Shown here: piece after piece, positions 45,797-54,797 of the stretch
Layout of the letters: every line of letters begins with the position of its first letter
Numbering within the stretch: the first letter of the stretch is position 1
DNA from: Terasakiella sp. SH-1
GTDB lineage: Bacteria; Pseudomonadota; Alphaproteobacteria; Rhodospirillales; Terasakiellaceae
Direction of reading: 5' to 3'
Assembly (NCBI RefSeq): GCF_004564135.1
Contig: NZ_CP038255.1
Span: 962,501-1,026,500, forward strand
DNA: 64,000 bases
Notes under the pieces: model-generated
The model's database searches: none
Seen by the model: only the letters and a program-made list of their open reading frames with translations
What the model was told of the DNA's origin: nothing
Program-made: the position numbers and the translations under genes

Positions 45797-46572
45797 TTCC
45801 CAAAGACAGCTTTTGTGCGCTGGGCTTGTGTCATTGTGCGCAATCTTTCATAGACTTGCAGGTTATGTTTGACAGTCTCGCGATCCAGAATTTGTCCGGC
45901 AATCTGGGCTGCTGTTTCTGCATCTCCCTTAAGCCCGTAAAAAAGGGCTAAATTCAGGCGCAGGCGTTTGGGGGCTGTGCTGTCGTGACTATGGGGGCTG
46001 AGCATCTCAATCGCTTTGTCCAGATGACCGGACAGGGCCAAAGACAGGGCATAGTTGCTTTTTGCATCCAGAGAGGGAGCGTTGTGATTCAGAGCATTTC
46101 GGTATTGGGCCTGTGCGGCCTCATGCTGTCCCGTCATATCCAACGCCACGCCCAGGCTGTTCAGTAACATGGCATCATTGGGGGCAAGGGCAAGGCCGTT
46201 TTTAAACTGTATAATGGCTTGCGGCAATTTGTTGCGTTCAACCAGCACATTGCCATAAAGGCGGATCACTTCAACATTATCAGGCACATATTGAAGACCA
46301 TTGGCATAAATTTGTTCCGCTTTGTGCAAATCCCCTTCACGGCGGGCCATATCAGCCATGACGATCAATAGGTCCGGGTTTTGCGTGTCCAGACTATAGG
46401 CGCGTTGATAAAAGCCAAGGGCATTGGCGTGATCACCTGCTTTGGCTGTTCGTTCCCCAAGGCGCGTGAGTTGCTCGATTTGTTGTTGGACAGCCCCGCT
46501 TGTCTGAGGGGCAGGTGCGGGGGCACAGGCGGGAAGGACAAGCAGGGTGCCTAAAACAAGAAGGGATTTCAT
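45793..46572 (-). CDS. TadD-like TPR lipoprotein
   Basis: 259 residues. The signal peptide ends in the lipobox LPAC, followed by a Pro/Ala stretch and about five tetratricopeptide repeats (for example AGDHANALGFYQRAYSLDTQNPDLL). This is the layout of TadD/pilotin-like proteins that help the secretin reach the outer membrane. It is encoded opposite the rest of the locus and overlaps tadC by four bases, so it needs its own promoter, in 46573-46650. Confidence 0.85.
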   Translation of the reverse strand: MKSLLVLGTLLVLPACAPAPAPQTSGAVQQQIEQLTRLGERTAKAGDHANALGFYQRAYSLDTQNPDLLIVMADMARREGDLHKAEQIYANGLQYVPDNVEVIRLYGNVLVERNKLPQAIIQFKNGLALAPNDAMLLNSLGVALDMTGQHEAAQAQYRNALNHNAPSLDAKSNYALSLALSGHLDKAIEMLSPHSHDSTAPKRLRLNLALFYGLKGDAETAAQIAGQILDRETVKHNLQVYERLRTMTQAQRTKAVFGN

Positions 46573-46643
46573 GATATATCACCCGTATTGGTCAAGGGGA
46601 GGTTTCATCAAGTGTATCGGGTTGGCAGGGGCCATGCAAAACA

Positions 46644-46680
46644 TAAAAAAAGTCGTGTGCCATAATGAAGACACACGACT
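46644..46680 (-). terminator. Terminator downstream of the chemoreceptor gene at 47-48.7 kb
   Basis: AGTCGTGTG and CACACGACT form a 9-bp stem with a U-run on the minus strand. It lies beyond element E2, so a chemoreceptor transcript would run through the whole foldback element before stopping. Confidence 0.85.
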
Positions 46681-46945
46681 ACAGCTCTTTTCTCTAAATC
46701 TGACCCGCTTTCACGTTTATCTCAAACAATGTGGGTAGAAACCTTGCATGTGGCGGTGTTATTCACCGCAAATGGAAGGTGCCGCCCTCCACATTGTTTG
46801 AGATAAACGCCTCTGGTGGGCCTTATCTGTGCTTGTGTCGCGTCAATTTGCTTAACCGATGCCCCGCATCGCTTTGCACAATTTTCCTAACTCAAGCACA
46901 GATAAGGCTCCATGAAACGGGTCAGATTTAGAGAAAAGAGCTGTA
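46680..46945 (+). repeat. Foldback element E2 (three-arm palindromic repeat)
   Basis: Perfect 28-bp outer arms at 46680-46707 and 46918-46945, beginning and ending in TA. Stem-loop C has 17-bp arms (46716-46732 and 46791-46807) around a 58-base core that differs from E1 at three positions. Stem-loop B has arms of 16 bp (46820-46835 and 46893-46908) around a 57-base loop close to that of E1. CTTTCACG and CATGAAA next to the outer arms are also shared. All arm sequences differ wholly from those of E1. Confidence 0.87.
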
Positions 46946-46977
46946 AGGTTGCGGATTGGTAATTTCGTCAAAGAGGA

Positions 46978-48720
46978 TTAAGACGCTGTACGGTTCATTT
47001 CAATTTCCTGTGTGGCAGAGCGCACAACGTCATTGAGGTGATCAACAAGATATTGGATGCCCTGAGAGATCGAGCTGGCCCCTTCTGTAACGACTGTGGC
47101 TTTGTTGGCCGCAGCAAGTGACTTGCCGGAAACTTCAGAAATTTGATCGGCTACCTGTTTGGAAGCATGTGTATTTTCCTGAACGTTGGAGCTGATCTCA
47201 ATCGTTGCCTGAGATTGTGAATCAATTGTATCACGCACTGCCTGAGTGGTTTCAGTCATCTGTTTCAGGATATTTGCGATTTTGCTGATTTCCTGTACGC
47301 TGCGAGTACTGTCTTGTTGAATGGCACTGACTTGCGCAGAAATCTCTTCGGTGGCCCGGCTGGTTTGAACGGCCAGATTTTTCACTTCGGAAGCCACAAC
47401 GGCAAAGCCTTTGCCAGCTTCCCCAGCACGGGCGGCTTCGATGGTGGCGTTGAGGGCCAGAAGGTTGGTTTGTGCTGCAATATCCTGAATCAGGGTGACA
47501 ATATCACCGATGCTCACAGCAGCTTCGTCCAGTCCTGAAATGGTACGTGCAGATTGTTCAGCTTGGGTGCTTGCTTCGTTGGCAATGGCAAACTGATTTT
47601 CAACCTGTTGTAAAATGGCGTTGATGGAGCTGCTGAGTTCTTCGGTTGCAGCCCCCACACTTTGTGAATTGCTTAAAGAATCTTCTGCTGCAACGGCAAC
47701 GGACTGGGAATAGTCAGTTGTTTCTGTTGCTGAAAGATGCATGTCACTGACAGCAGATTGCATTTTGGAGACTTCTGCTGTGACTTTTTCCAAAGCAGAA
47801 CGGGATTCTTCCTGCACCTTGTTAGCCATGTTGGAAAGGGCAAAACGACGCTCTTCGGCTGATTTCTCATCTTGAAGGCGCTGTTGTCTTTTCAGTTCTT
47901 CATTTTCGGTGGTTTGTTGTTTGAACACATCCAGTGCACGGCCCATGCTGCCCAGTTCATCCTTGCGGCTGGCTTCTGGCACGTCAAAGTCAAGAATACC
48001 CTTGGCAAGCATGGTCATTTTTTCGGTCATGCGCGCAATGTTGCGGCTGATCCCATTGGCTGTGAAAAAGGCAAATAGCCCCAAAATGATGGCAAGAAGA
48101 GCAGGGATAAAGGAAAGGGACTTAGCTTGTGACAGGATGTCTTCTGTTTCCTGTGCATTCTTTTGTGCATCCAGTGCCAGCTGTTTGACATCTTTATCAA
48201 TGATGGCCTGAAACTTATCCATTGTTTCCTGAATGGCGGCAGCAACCTCGTCAAAGGCGGCCATGGTTTTATTACCCGCAGCTGGCCCCCCGGCAATATA
48301 GGCTTTTGCCATCACGACCCCTGTTTCGTAATAGGGATCAAAAACATCGTTCAGGCTGTTAATGATTGTGTTGAGTTCGCTGTTGTTGAAAGGCTGGGCA
48401 AGCTTTTTGATCTTTTCCACATTCTGTTTAAACAACTGGGCATTGGCTTCGGCTTCGTCAAAGCCATCGTTGAGCCCATCCAGCCCACGTGTGGCAGAAA
48501 TATCGGTCAGCCATTGCTGCACCTGCACGGTATTGAGCTTCAAATCTTTGGCAGAAGAAACCAGGGGGAGAATATTATGGGAAATCTTCTCGCTATTATG
48601 TTTAAGTTGATTCGCATTGTGATACACAGAATCAAATTGCGTAAGTGTAAAACCAATGGAGGCAATCACCATTATGGTTAGGGAAAGCGCCGAAAGCAGC
48701 AGCTTTTGCTTGATAGACAT
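46978..48720 (-). CDS. Methyl-accepting chemotaxis protein with long helical periplasmic domain
   Basis: 580 residues. One membrane helix at about 8-28, a periplasmic all-helical domain of about 150 residues (4HB/HBM-like, with [20 protein letters not shown] near its middle), a second helix ([20 protein letters not shown]), HAMP, and the signalling domain with [20 protein letters not shown]. The start is the ATG at 48720; upstream in-frame codons include only TTG and GTG. Ligand unknown. The transcript continues into foldback element E2. Confidence 0.9.
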   Translation of the reverse strand: MSIKQKLLLSALSLTIMVIASIGFTLTQFDSVYHNANQLKHNSEKISHNILPLVSSAKDLKLNTVQVQQWLTDISATRGLDGLNDGFDEAEANAQLFKQNVEKIKKLAQPFNNSELNTIINSLNDVFDPYYETGVVMAKAYIAGGPAAGNKTMAAFDEVAAAIQETMDKFQAIIDKDVKQLALDAQKNAQETEDILSQAKSLSFIPALLAIILGLFAFFTANGISRNIARMTEKMTMLAKGILDFDVPEASRKDELGSMGRALDVFKQQTTENEELKRQQRLQDEKSAEERRFALSNMANKVQEESRSALEKVTAEVSKMQSAVSDMHLSATETTDYSQSVAVAAEDSLSNSQSVGAATEELSSSINAILQQVENQFAIANEASTQAEQSARTISGLDEAAVSIGDIVTLIQDIAAQTNLLALNATIEAARAGEAGKGFAVVASEVKNLAVQTSRATEEISAQVSAIQQDSTRSVQEISKIANILKQMTETTQAVRDTIDSQSQATIEISSNVQENTHASKQVADQISEVSGKSLAAANKATVVTEGASSISQGIQYLVDHLNDVVRSATQEIEMNRTAS

Positions 48721-48882
48721 CTTATTCACCAATCTCAAATTTTTATGATTTAAAGAAAGAGCGTATATAACTTGAAATGGAAAATAAAGTTTAAATTACG
48801 TATTTTTACTGTTATATAATAAGTCTTAAAATTATTATAATTTAAGTTTTTGCTAAATGGTAGATAAGGATTTTGAGCTGTT

Positions 48883-51171
48883 TTACTTGGAGGTCATAAC
48901 CCAGACTCCATCCCATGTTTCCGGATCAACCGTTTCCTTGAGATGTTCACAGCGTTCAATATAGATTTCTGACGCTTTGTCTTTGGGGTTCAGTTCCAGA
49001 ACCTTGCGGAACTTGTCAATGCCATCGTCAAATTTGCCTGTACGATAACAATCAATACCATCGCGGAAATAGGCAAGGGCCTCTACCATATTGGGGAAGG
49101 TTTCTTCGGTATGGTAATCCAGAACTTCGTAAATACCGACCGGTTCGGTCTTCCCTTTGACCACCACATGGTCCATGGCACGGGTGCGGTAGGTGCTTTT
49201 CAGTTCCTTGAAGGTAAATTCAGAAATTAGGATATGGGCACCATATTGTTTGGTGCCACTTTCAAGGCGAGCGGCCAGGTTCACCCCATCACCGATAACG
49301 GTATAATCCATCCGTTTGGGGGAACCGATGTTACCGGACACCACGTTATCGGTATTCAGGCCAATCCCGATATCAATTTCCATCAAGCCCTTGGCGGCGC
49401 GTTGCTGGTTGAATTCACGCAGTTTGACCATCATGTCAATGGCACAACGTACCGCACGGTCCGGGTCATCTTCATGGGGGAATGGCGTGCCAAAGATCGC
49501 CATGATGGCATCACCGATAAATTTATCCAGCATGCCGCCTTCTTCATTCAGGCAATCGACCATGACGGTGAAATAGTCATTGAGCAGGCTTACAATCCCC
49601 TGTGCACCCAGTTCTTCCGACAAGGTTGTAAAGCTGCGCACATCAGAAAACAGAACGGTGGCGACGCTACTTTGCCCGCCAAGAATTTCTTCCCCACCAC
49701 CCATGAGCTTGTCGGCAAGGCCAGGGTCCATATAGCGCGACATGGTGGATTTCATGCGTTTTTCAGAACTGATGTCTTCCATCATGATCATGGTACCAAT
49801 TGCCTTGGAATCTTTATCCAACAGCGGCAGGGTCGTGATGTTGACGGACGTTTCTTCCTTGTCTTCGCCGACCAGCAAGACGGCATCAAGGAAGATATCA
49901 GCCTCATTTTCATCACGCACGGTGCGCAGGCGTTCCACAACAAAGACATTTTCTTCGGTGAAGAAATCGGCATCTTTTTTACCGATGATCTCTTCGGCCT
50001 TGACCTGAAGAATACGCAAGCCTGCGGCGTTACAAGTCACGATGTTGCCTTCTTCATCAAAGGTAACAACGGCGTTACTCATACTTTCCAGCATGCTTTC
50101 GTTATAGTTTTTCATCTGTTGCACGTCGGCAAAGAGCTGGGCGTTTTCCAGCCCGACGGCAATTTGTGAGGTAAAGGCTTTCAGGCGCTGTTCATCTTCA
50201 TCGCTGAATGGCCCTCCTTTTTTATTAAGAACCTGTGTCACCCCGATGACCTTGCCGTCTTTGTTCAGTACCGGACAGCACAGGATAGAACGTGTGAAAT
50301 AACCCGTTTGCTTGTCAAAGGCCGGGTTAAAGCGCAGGTCGGCATAGGCATAAGGAATATTGACGGTCTTGCCAGAGGTAAAGACCGTGCCTGCAATCCC
50401 CAGATGATTGGGCAGGCGAATGTTGGTGGCACCCAGCCCCTGACCAATCTGCGTATAAAGCTCACTGGTTTTTTCATCGTTAAGAAACAGGGTGGAACGA
50501 TCAGCCTGCAACATTTTAGTGATGGCATTCATGATCATCTGGAGCAAGGGGCCAAGATTGATCTCGGACGATACATCGGACACCACATTGAGGAATTCGG
50601 CTTCCTGTTCGCGCAGTTTTTCCATGCGCTCCACAAACAGGGTGCCTTGCAGAGCGATGGAAGCTTGCGTGGTGATCGCCTGCATGATGGCAAGGTCATC
50701 ATCGCTGAATTCGGCCTCATCATTTTTATTCAGGGTCTGGGCAACCCCTAAAATATCGCCTTTAACCGTGCGCACAGGGGCACAAAGAATGTTGCGTGTT
50801 TTATAGCCGGTGGCATGGTCAACACTGTGATTAAAGCGTTTATCGGCATAGGCATCAGGCACAATCTCGGGCTCACCACTGGTATAAACGGCACCTGCAA
50901 TACCAGAATTATTCAGGATACGGATTTCGCGCTTGATATCGCCCAAAGCAATGCGCGAATAGAGTTCGTTGGTGGCATGGTCATTCAAAAATAATGTACC
51001 GCGATCAGAATCGGTGGCTTCGGTCACGGCTTCCATAATAATGCGCAGTTGTTCATCAAGGGTTTCTGCCTTGGCAACATCATGAGAGACCTTTAAGACC
51101 AGTTCTGCCGTACTGGGGGTGACGTGAAGTTCGTTTTTGATCACGTCTTGTGTTGTATTACTTTCCGGCAT
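48883..51171 (-). CDS. GAF-GAF-PAS class III adenylate cyclase with C-terminal TPR
   Basis: 762 residues, cytoplasmic. Two GAF domains (about 20-180 and 200-360; both contain SDRGTLFLND- or ADRSTLFLNDE-type cores, indicating duplication), a PAS domain (about 365-490, MSNAVVTFDEEGNIVTCNAAG), the catalytic domain (about 525-700) with VLFSDVRSFTTLSEELG, substrate Lys in LDKFIGDAIMAIFG and MDYTVIGDGVNLAARLES, then a TPR-like tail. The layout resembles cyanobacterial CyaB1, whose GAF domains bind cyclic nucleotide. Its start overlaps the coiled-coil gene by 14 bases, so the two are coupled. Confidence 0.92.
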   Translation of the reverse strand: MPESNTTQDVIKNELHVTPSTAELVLKVSHDVAKAETLDEQLRIIMEAVTEATDSDRGTLFLNDHATNELYSRIALGDIKREIRILNNSGIAGAVYTSGEPEIVPDAYADKRFNHSVDHATGYKTRNILCAPVRTVKGDILGVAQTLNKNDEAEFSDDDLAIMQAITTQASIALQGTLFVERMEKLREQEAEFLNVVSDVSSEINLGPLLQMIMNAITKMLQADRSTLFLNDEKTSELYTQIGQGLGATNIRLPNHLGIAGTVFTSGKTVNIPYAYADLRFNPAFDKQTGYFTRSILCCPVLNKDGKVIGVTQVLNKKGGPFSDEDEQRLKAFTSQIAVGLENAQLFADVQQMKNYNESMLESMSNAVVTFDEEGNIVTCNAAGLRILQVKAEEIIGKKDADFFTEENVFVVERLRTVRDENEADIFLDAVLLVGEDKEETSVNITTLPLLDKDSKAIGTMIMMEDISSEKRMKSTMSRYMDPGLADKLMGGGEEILGGQSSVATVLFSDVRSFTTLSEELGAQGIVSLLNDYFTVMVDCLNEEGGMLDKFIGDAIMAIFGTPFPHEDDPDRAVRCAIDMMVKLREFNQQRAAKGLMEIDIGIGLNTDNVVSGNIGSPKRMDYTVIGDGVNLAARLESGTKQYGAHILISEFTFKELKSTYRTRAMDHVVVKGKTEPVGIYEVLDYHTEETFPNMVEALAYFRDGIDCYRTGKFDDGIDKFRKVLELNPKDKASEIYIERCEHLKETVDPETWDGVWVMTSK

Positions 51172-51811
51172 GTTGCGCCTCCAACGCTTCCCTCATTGAG
51201 GTGATTGTATCACGTAATTGTTGGTTTTCATCGCGAAAGCTGCTTTCCATCTGCGTGCGTTCTTCATCATAACGGTGCTTCATCAGCTCCATTTCATCGC
51301 GCAGGCTGGAAATTGTACGTTGCAATTGCAAGGCTTCCCCATGGCCATCGGCCTTGGTTTTTTGCACGCTTTCGTCTTTGTCTTGTCTCAGGTTTTCCAG
51401 CTCATCACGCAAGGCTTGCGCGGTGTTGATCAGGGTACCTGCCTCTTGCTTGCCATCGGCCAGCGTGCGCTGAATTTCCGCATCTTTATTCAGGCGCAGG
51501 TTTTCCAGTTCGTCGCGCAGGGCTTGCGCGGTTTTGGTCAGCTGAACAATTTCACCATGAGCATCGGCTTTGGCCTTTTGTACCGCATCTTCCATTTCGC
51601 GGCGTTTGTCTTCCAGTTCGTCGCGCAAGGCAGAAACCGTTTTCTGCAGTTGAAGATGTTCCTGATGGGCATCGGCCACAGCCTTTTGTACGGCCTCGGT
51701 TTTTGATGCGTTGAGGCTGTCCATCTCATCGCGCAAGGCTGCGATGGTGTTTTTCAGATGTCGGATTTCGATTTGAGCCTTGTAAAGCTCGCTTTCCGCT
51801 TCAGTTGTCAT
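51158..51811 (-). CDS. Coiled-coil protein built of 36-residue repeats
   Basis: 217 residues, almost wholly coiled coil. Five and a half repeats of exactly 36 residues begin T-x-x-A-LRDEL/ME and end in xxLQK (for example TVSALRDELEDKRREME, TAQALRDELENLRLNKD, TAQALRDELENLRQDKD). The 108-bp repeats are visible in the DNA. Thirty-six is 7+7+11+11, so a mixed heptad/hendecad, nearly straight coil is likely. AGGGCGGGTC precedes the ATG at 51811. It overlaps the cyclase gene by 14 bases and probably acts with it as scaffold or length spacer. No family recognised. Confidence 0.75.
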   Translation of the reverse strand: MTTEAESELYKAQIEIRHLKNTIAALRDEMDSLNASKTEAVQKAVADAHQEHLQLQKTVSALRDELEDKRREMEDAVQKAKADAHGEIVQLTKTAQALRDELENLRLNKDAEIQRTLADGKQEAGTLINTAQALRDELENLRQDKDESVQKTKADGHGEALQLQRTISSLRDEMELMKHRYDEERTQMESSFRDENQQLRDTITSMREALEAQHAGK

Positions 51812-51881
51812 GACCCGCCCTGTTAGACTCAAAAGTGATTTAGTGTAATATGTTGAGTCTTAACAACACTTTAACCCATAA

Positions 51882-52568
51882 TTATTCGACAACAAAGACA
51901 TCTTCCAAATCTTCAAACGATCCGTCGGTATTTTCCGGGGTGATCAGGGCCAGACCGTCCAGAATAATAACGGCATTTAAGGCTGCATCGCGTTCCACCC
52001 CATCACGTAAACGTTCGGCCAAAAAACCATTGACGATGGAAAGCTGGGCGTAATTTCTGTTGAGTTCATCAAAATTCAGCGGCTTTTGTCCACCATTGTG
52101 GGAATTTTCAACAAACTGGCGCAGCAAGTTCGCCGCAAGGGAGCGAAAGACCGTTTCCTGTTCATTGGCAAAGGGCAGGTGGAAGCGGGCCAGCGGGCGC
52201 AGGAATTTGGTGTGCGGGCAACCCGATGTGGCACACACCAGCCCCAGAAGCGAGGCAATACCCGTTTGAAAAGTCGATTTTGTAATGATGGTGCGCTGTG
52301 GGGTTTCAACCTCAATCACGGTTTTTTCATAAGAAAACTTTTCTGTGAAATGGGGCAGAAAATCAGCCACAGCCACAGCAGTTGGGCACCATTCAACATC
52401 ATCGCCAAGGGGGCAGTTGGAACATTTTTGATGGGATAGTTTGGCCCAACCTGGTTTTTCCATATCCTTACGAGGTTGAATTTGAAAGGTCTGTTCATCA
52501 AAATCCAGCTCGATATGAACAACTTCTTCCTTGGCTGCGAAAAACTTATAAATAATTTGTTGGGTCAT
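51882..52568 (-). CDS. Unknown protein with two cysteine motifs
   Basis: 228 residues, no signal or membrane helix. Conserved-looking cysteines are C49-x2-C52-x8-C61 (in KCSNCPLGDDVEWCP) and C112-x4-C117-x-H119 (CATSGCPHT), which could hold zinc or an iron-sulfur cluster. The rest looks like an alpha/beta domain followed by helices. It is 50-70 bases upstream of the coiled-coil gene on the same strand, so it heads an apparent three-gene operon with the adenylate cyclase, and may be a redox- or metal-sensitive partner. Function not known to me. Confidence 0.65.
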   Translation of the reverse strand: MTQQIIYKFFAAKEEVVHIELDFDEQTFQIQPRKDMEKPGWAKLSHQKCSNCPLGDDVEWCPTAVAVADFLPHFTEKFSYEKTVIEVETPQRTIITKSTFQTGIASLLGLVCATSGCPHTKFLRPLARFHLPFANEQETVFRSLAANLLRQFVENSHNGGQKPLNFDELNRNYAQLSIVNGFLAERLRDGVERDAALNAVIILDGLALITPENTDGSFEDLEDVFVVE

Positions 52569-52740
52569 TGTTTGAATGTGCCTCTAGTTTTCGGAAATCA
52601 AGCTGTTGTTTTCTTTATTTTTACACAGTATGCGAAGTTTTTGGCGTGAGCTTCATCAAATTGGGTGAGAAAAAGCATATTTACATGATTTCAGGATAAG
52701 AAAAAGAGAAAAGGGCTGTGACATAAACCCGTGATCCTTG
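52569..52740. other. Promoter region, divergent
   Basis: AT-rich interval between the Cys-motif protein gene (minus) and the structured leader (plus). No hairpin or recognised operator; it should contain both promoters. Confidence 0.4.
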
Positions 52741-52799
52741 CGCAGGTTTTGATGTTTCTCAATCTCCCCTTGTTCCTCACGATTTTTCGCCTTATGGTG

Positions 52800-53026
52800 C
52801 AAGGTGACGTTTAGCGACGTTTAAAAAGCGGTTTACTGCCCCCGACTGGGCGGTCTTTGTGTGCCTGTAAAACGGCATGCAAGGCTTTTCCTATGGTCGG
52901 GAGTGGGCTGAATATAACACCCTCGGGAAATAGGTCCGCATGTCTTTTTACATGTCGCTAAACTCCCGGTCACCAGAAAAAACTCTGGTGACCAGAGATG
53001 GAGTTTTAAAAAGGAAAAGCGACATG
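52800..53026 (+). promoter_or_regulatory. Structured 5' leader able to hide or free the start codon
   Basis: State 1: one long strand, CATGTCGCT (52951-52959), AAACTCC (52960-52966) and GGTCACCAGA (52968-52977), pairs in order with TCTGGTGACC (52984-52993), GGAGTTT (53000-53006) and AGCGACATG (53018-53026), so the AUG at 53024 is in a helix while AAGGAAA bulges out. State 2: GTTTAGCGAC (52809-52818) pairs perfectly with GTCGCTAAAC (52954-52963), and CGGGAGT (52898-52904) can pair with ACTCCCG (52962-52968); both break state 1 and free the AUG. This is the logic of a riboswitch or a translation-controlled leader; the signal is unknown. Confidence 0.55.
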
Positions 53027-53341
53027 CATCTGGACCAAAACAACGATTACGACATCTTCATTAACCGTATCATCGACGCCCTGCGCGACCATACGGACCC
53101 CACCAAATCCACCGCAGATGAACGCAAAAGCGGGGCCAGCCTGTGGCGCACAACCACACCGCAGGATTATCTGGCAACACTCAGTCAAACGTACGGGGAT
53201 AATCTGGATGCAGCCTTGCGCAAGCAAATCCATCATGCCCTGGATGATCAGGAAGTCGATGTGGCGTTTTTCCTGATTTTAACCCTGTCACGCCTGCCAC
53301 TCTATAGCTTGAATGAAACAGAGCGCAGGCCGTGGGGATGA
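53024..53341 (+). CDS. Small protein of unknown function behind a structured leader
   Basis: 105 residues, acidic, with no signal or membrane helix: begins MHLDQNNDYDIFINRIIDAL, then a loop DPTKSTADERKSGASLWRTT and helices ending VDVAFFLILTLSRLPLYSL. AAGGAAAAGCGAC precedes the ATG at 53024. No family recognised. A strong terminator follows, so it is a single-gene transcript under its own long leader. Confidence 0.6.
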   Translation: MHLDQNNDYDIFINRIIDALRDHTDPTKSTADERKSGASLWRTTTPQDYLATLSQTYGDNLDAALRKQIHHALDDQEVDVAFFLILTLSRLPLYSLNETERRPWG

Positions 53342-53361
53342 GGTAACAGGTGTTGAGCATT

Positions 53362-53400
53362 AAAAAACCGCCTTGGTTGTTATTCCAAGGCGGTTTTCAA
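53362..53400. terminator. Bidirectional terminator
   Basis: AAAACCGCCTTGG and CCAAGGCGGTTTT form a 13-bp perfect stem between the small-protein gene (plus) and the porin gene (minus). Confidence 0.92.
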
Positions 53401-53421
53401 TACCATGATATGGTGAAGGGA

Positions 53422-54534
53422 TTAGAAGGCAACTTCCATGCCCAGAACGACCCCTTTACTGATATTGTCTACAATCGTGCTGGATGAAATATCATTGACG
53501 CCATAGCCGTTGACATCATAGCGGAAGACCGACCCTCTGAAAGTGACGCCTGCGCCAAGGTCATAAGCCCCTGAGATCATAGCGATGTTCAAGTCGGATT
53601 TGGCTCCTGAAACAGTTGAATTGGCATCATAAATCCCTGAAAGATAGGCGGCTGTGACACTATACGGCCCTGTTTCATACCCAAGACCTGCTTCCCATGT
53701 TTGACCATCAAAGATGGAGGCCGCATATCCTGTCGTGGCGTTGCGATCTTCAAGGTTAGAGGTCCGTTTATAGGAACCGCTCAGGCTGAAGCCTTCATAT
53801 TCCAGATCAAGACCGGCACGATAGAAATTGCGATCGCTCACGTAGCGTTTTTGTACTTTTGAAAGGTCTGCCCCGATTTTAAGATCGTTCCACTCACCAC
53901 TATAGCTTAAGGCAAACGCTTGAGCTGAACGTTTCGGGCTGTAGCTGCCCTCTTGACTTTCTGTTGCGCTAATCAAATGGCTGAACCCAAATTGAAAACC
54001 ATTGAAGACGGGGGAGTAATAATGAATGCCGGGGGGCTGTATTTCTAAAGAGCTTCCAACCAAAGCTGTTGTGTAGGCAACATCAGTTGCAAATTGTGCG
54101 CTTGGGCGCCATTCTTCAACATCACCTTTGTTCAGGCCGATGCCGACATCTCTGGCCTTATAGGCCATTTCGGTGCTGACGTTGTCTGTGCGTCCCACCT
54201 GAATTTTACCGTAGCTATCAGAGGAAATCCAGCCATAGGATTCATCGGTATTGCCATCGCTGGTTCCGCCACTGCGTTCTGTTTCCATCATGACACCAAC
54301 AGACAAACCGTTATCCAGTTTTGTCGACCCGCTGAAATAGATTTCAGCATCTGAATAGGTGCCGACGTTGGAATAGTTCCAGCGTGAAAGTTTATTGATG
54401 GAATGTTCGGTGTAACCAACCCATTGTTTCATAAAACCGGAAATATTCAGTTCGATCGGGTCAGCAGCTTGTGCCGACAATGCGCCGAGGCAGAGTGCGC
54501 TTATTGCGGTTGTGCGCAGGATGACTTTTTTCAT
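53422..54534 (-). CDS. Outer-membrane porin (Gram-negative porin family)
   Basis: 370 residues with a signal peptide ending AQA-A. The mature protein alternates polar and hydrophobic residues as in a 16-stranded barrel, starts IELNISGFMKQWVGY, contains ETERSGGTSDGNTDESYGWI and the porin-typical GKIQVGRTD loop, and ends with a C-terminal aromatic strand ..GVVLGMEVAF (terminal Phe, the Bam signal). A general diffusion porin; selectivity not predictable. Divergent from the aldehyde oxidoreductase unit across 263 AT-rich bases. Confidence 0.9.
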   Translation of the reverse strand: MKKVILRTTAISALCLGALSAQAADPIELNISGFMKQWVGYTEHSINKLSRWNYSNVGTYSDAEIYFSGSTKLDNGLSVGVMMETERSGGTSDGNTDESYGWISSDSYGKIQVGRTDNVSTEMAYKARDVGIGLNKGDVEEWRPSAQFATDVAYTTALVGSSLEIQPPGIHYYSPVFNGFQFGFSHLISATESQEGSYSPKRSAQAFALSYSGEWNDLKIGADLSKVQKRYVSDRNFYRAGLDLEYEGFSLSGSYKRTSNLEDRNATTGYAASIFDGQTWEAGLGYETGPYSVTAAYLSGIYDANSTVSGAKSDLNIAMISGAYDLGAGVTFRGSVFRYDVNGYGVNDISSSTIVDNISKGVVLGMEVAF

Positions 54535-54797
54535 GATACCCCAAAAATGTATTTACATACGTTTCGTTATAGTAAGAGATTCGAAATCTGGGCGCAGGGT
54601 AATGGATGGGGGCGTCAAAAGCAACCTGTGCCTGATAAAAAAACTCGTTCTGTTAATGTCTTGTTTACATGGCTGGAATTTACCATCGACAGCTTTGGGT
54701 GTTGGATATACACTCTTTACTGATTATTCACTTTTGAAAACATAAAGGTTCTAAACGTTTTAATAAAAAGCGAATGGGCCAACAGGGAATGTGAGAG

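Larger units (their letters stand above)
46573..46977. other. 405-base gene-free region
   Basis: Holds the promoter side of the TadD-like gene, a minus-strand terminator (46644-46680) and foldback element E2 (46680-46945). No gene is supported. Confidence 0.75.

Noticed and set aside
26469-46931. Two 60-residue reading frames at about 26.5 and 46.8 kb share a peptide such as RCPASLCT.
   Set aside because: They are translations of the conserved foldback core, run through the arms, lack ribosome-binding sites and start in unrelated sequence.
49234-50169. Open frame of 311 codons antisense to the adenylate cyclase.
   Set aside because: Shadow of a strongly supported gene; no motif or start signal.
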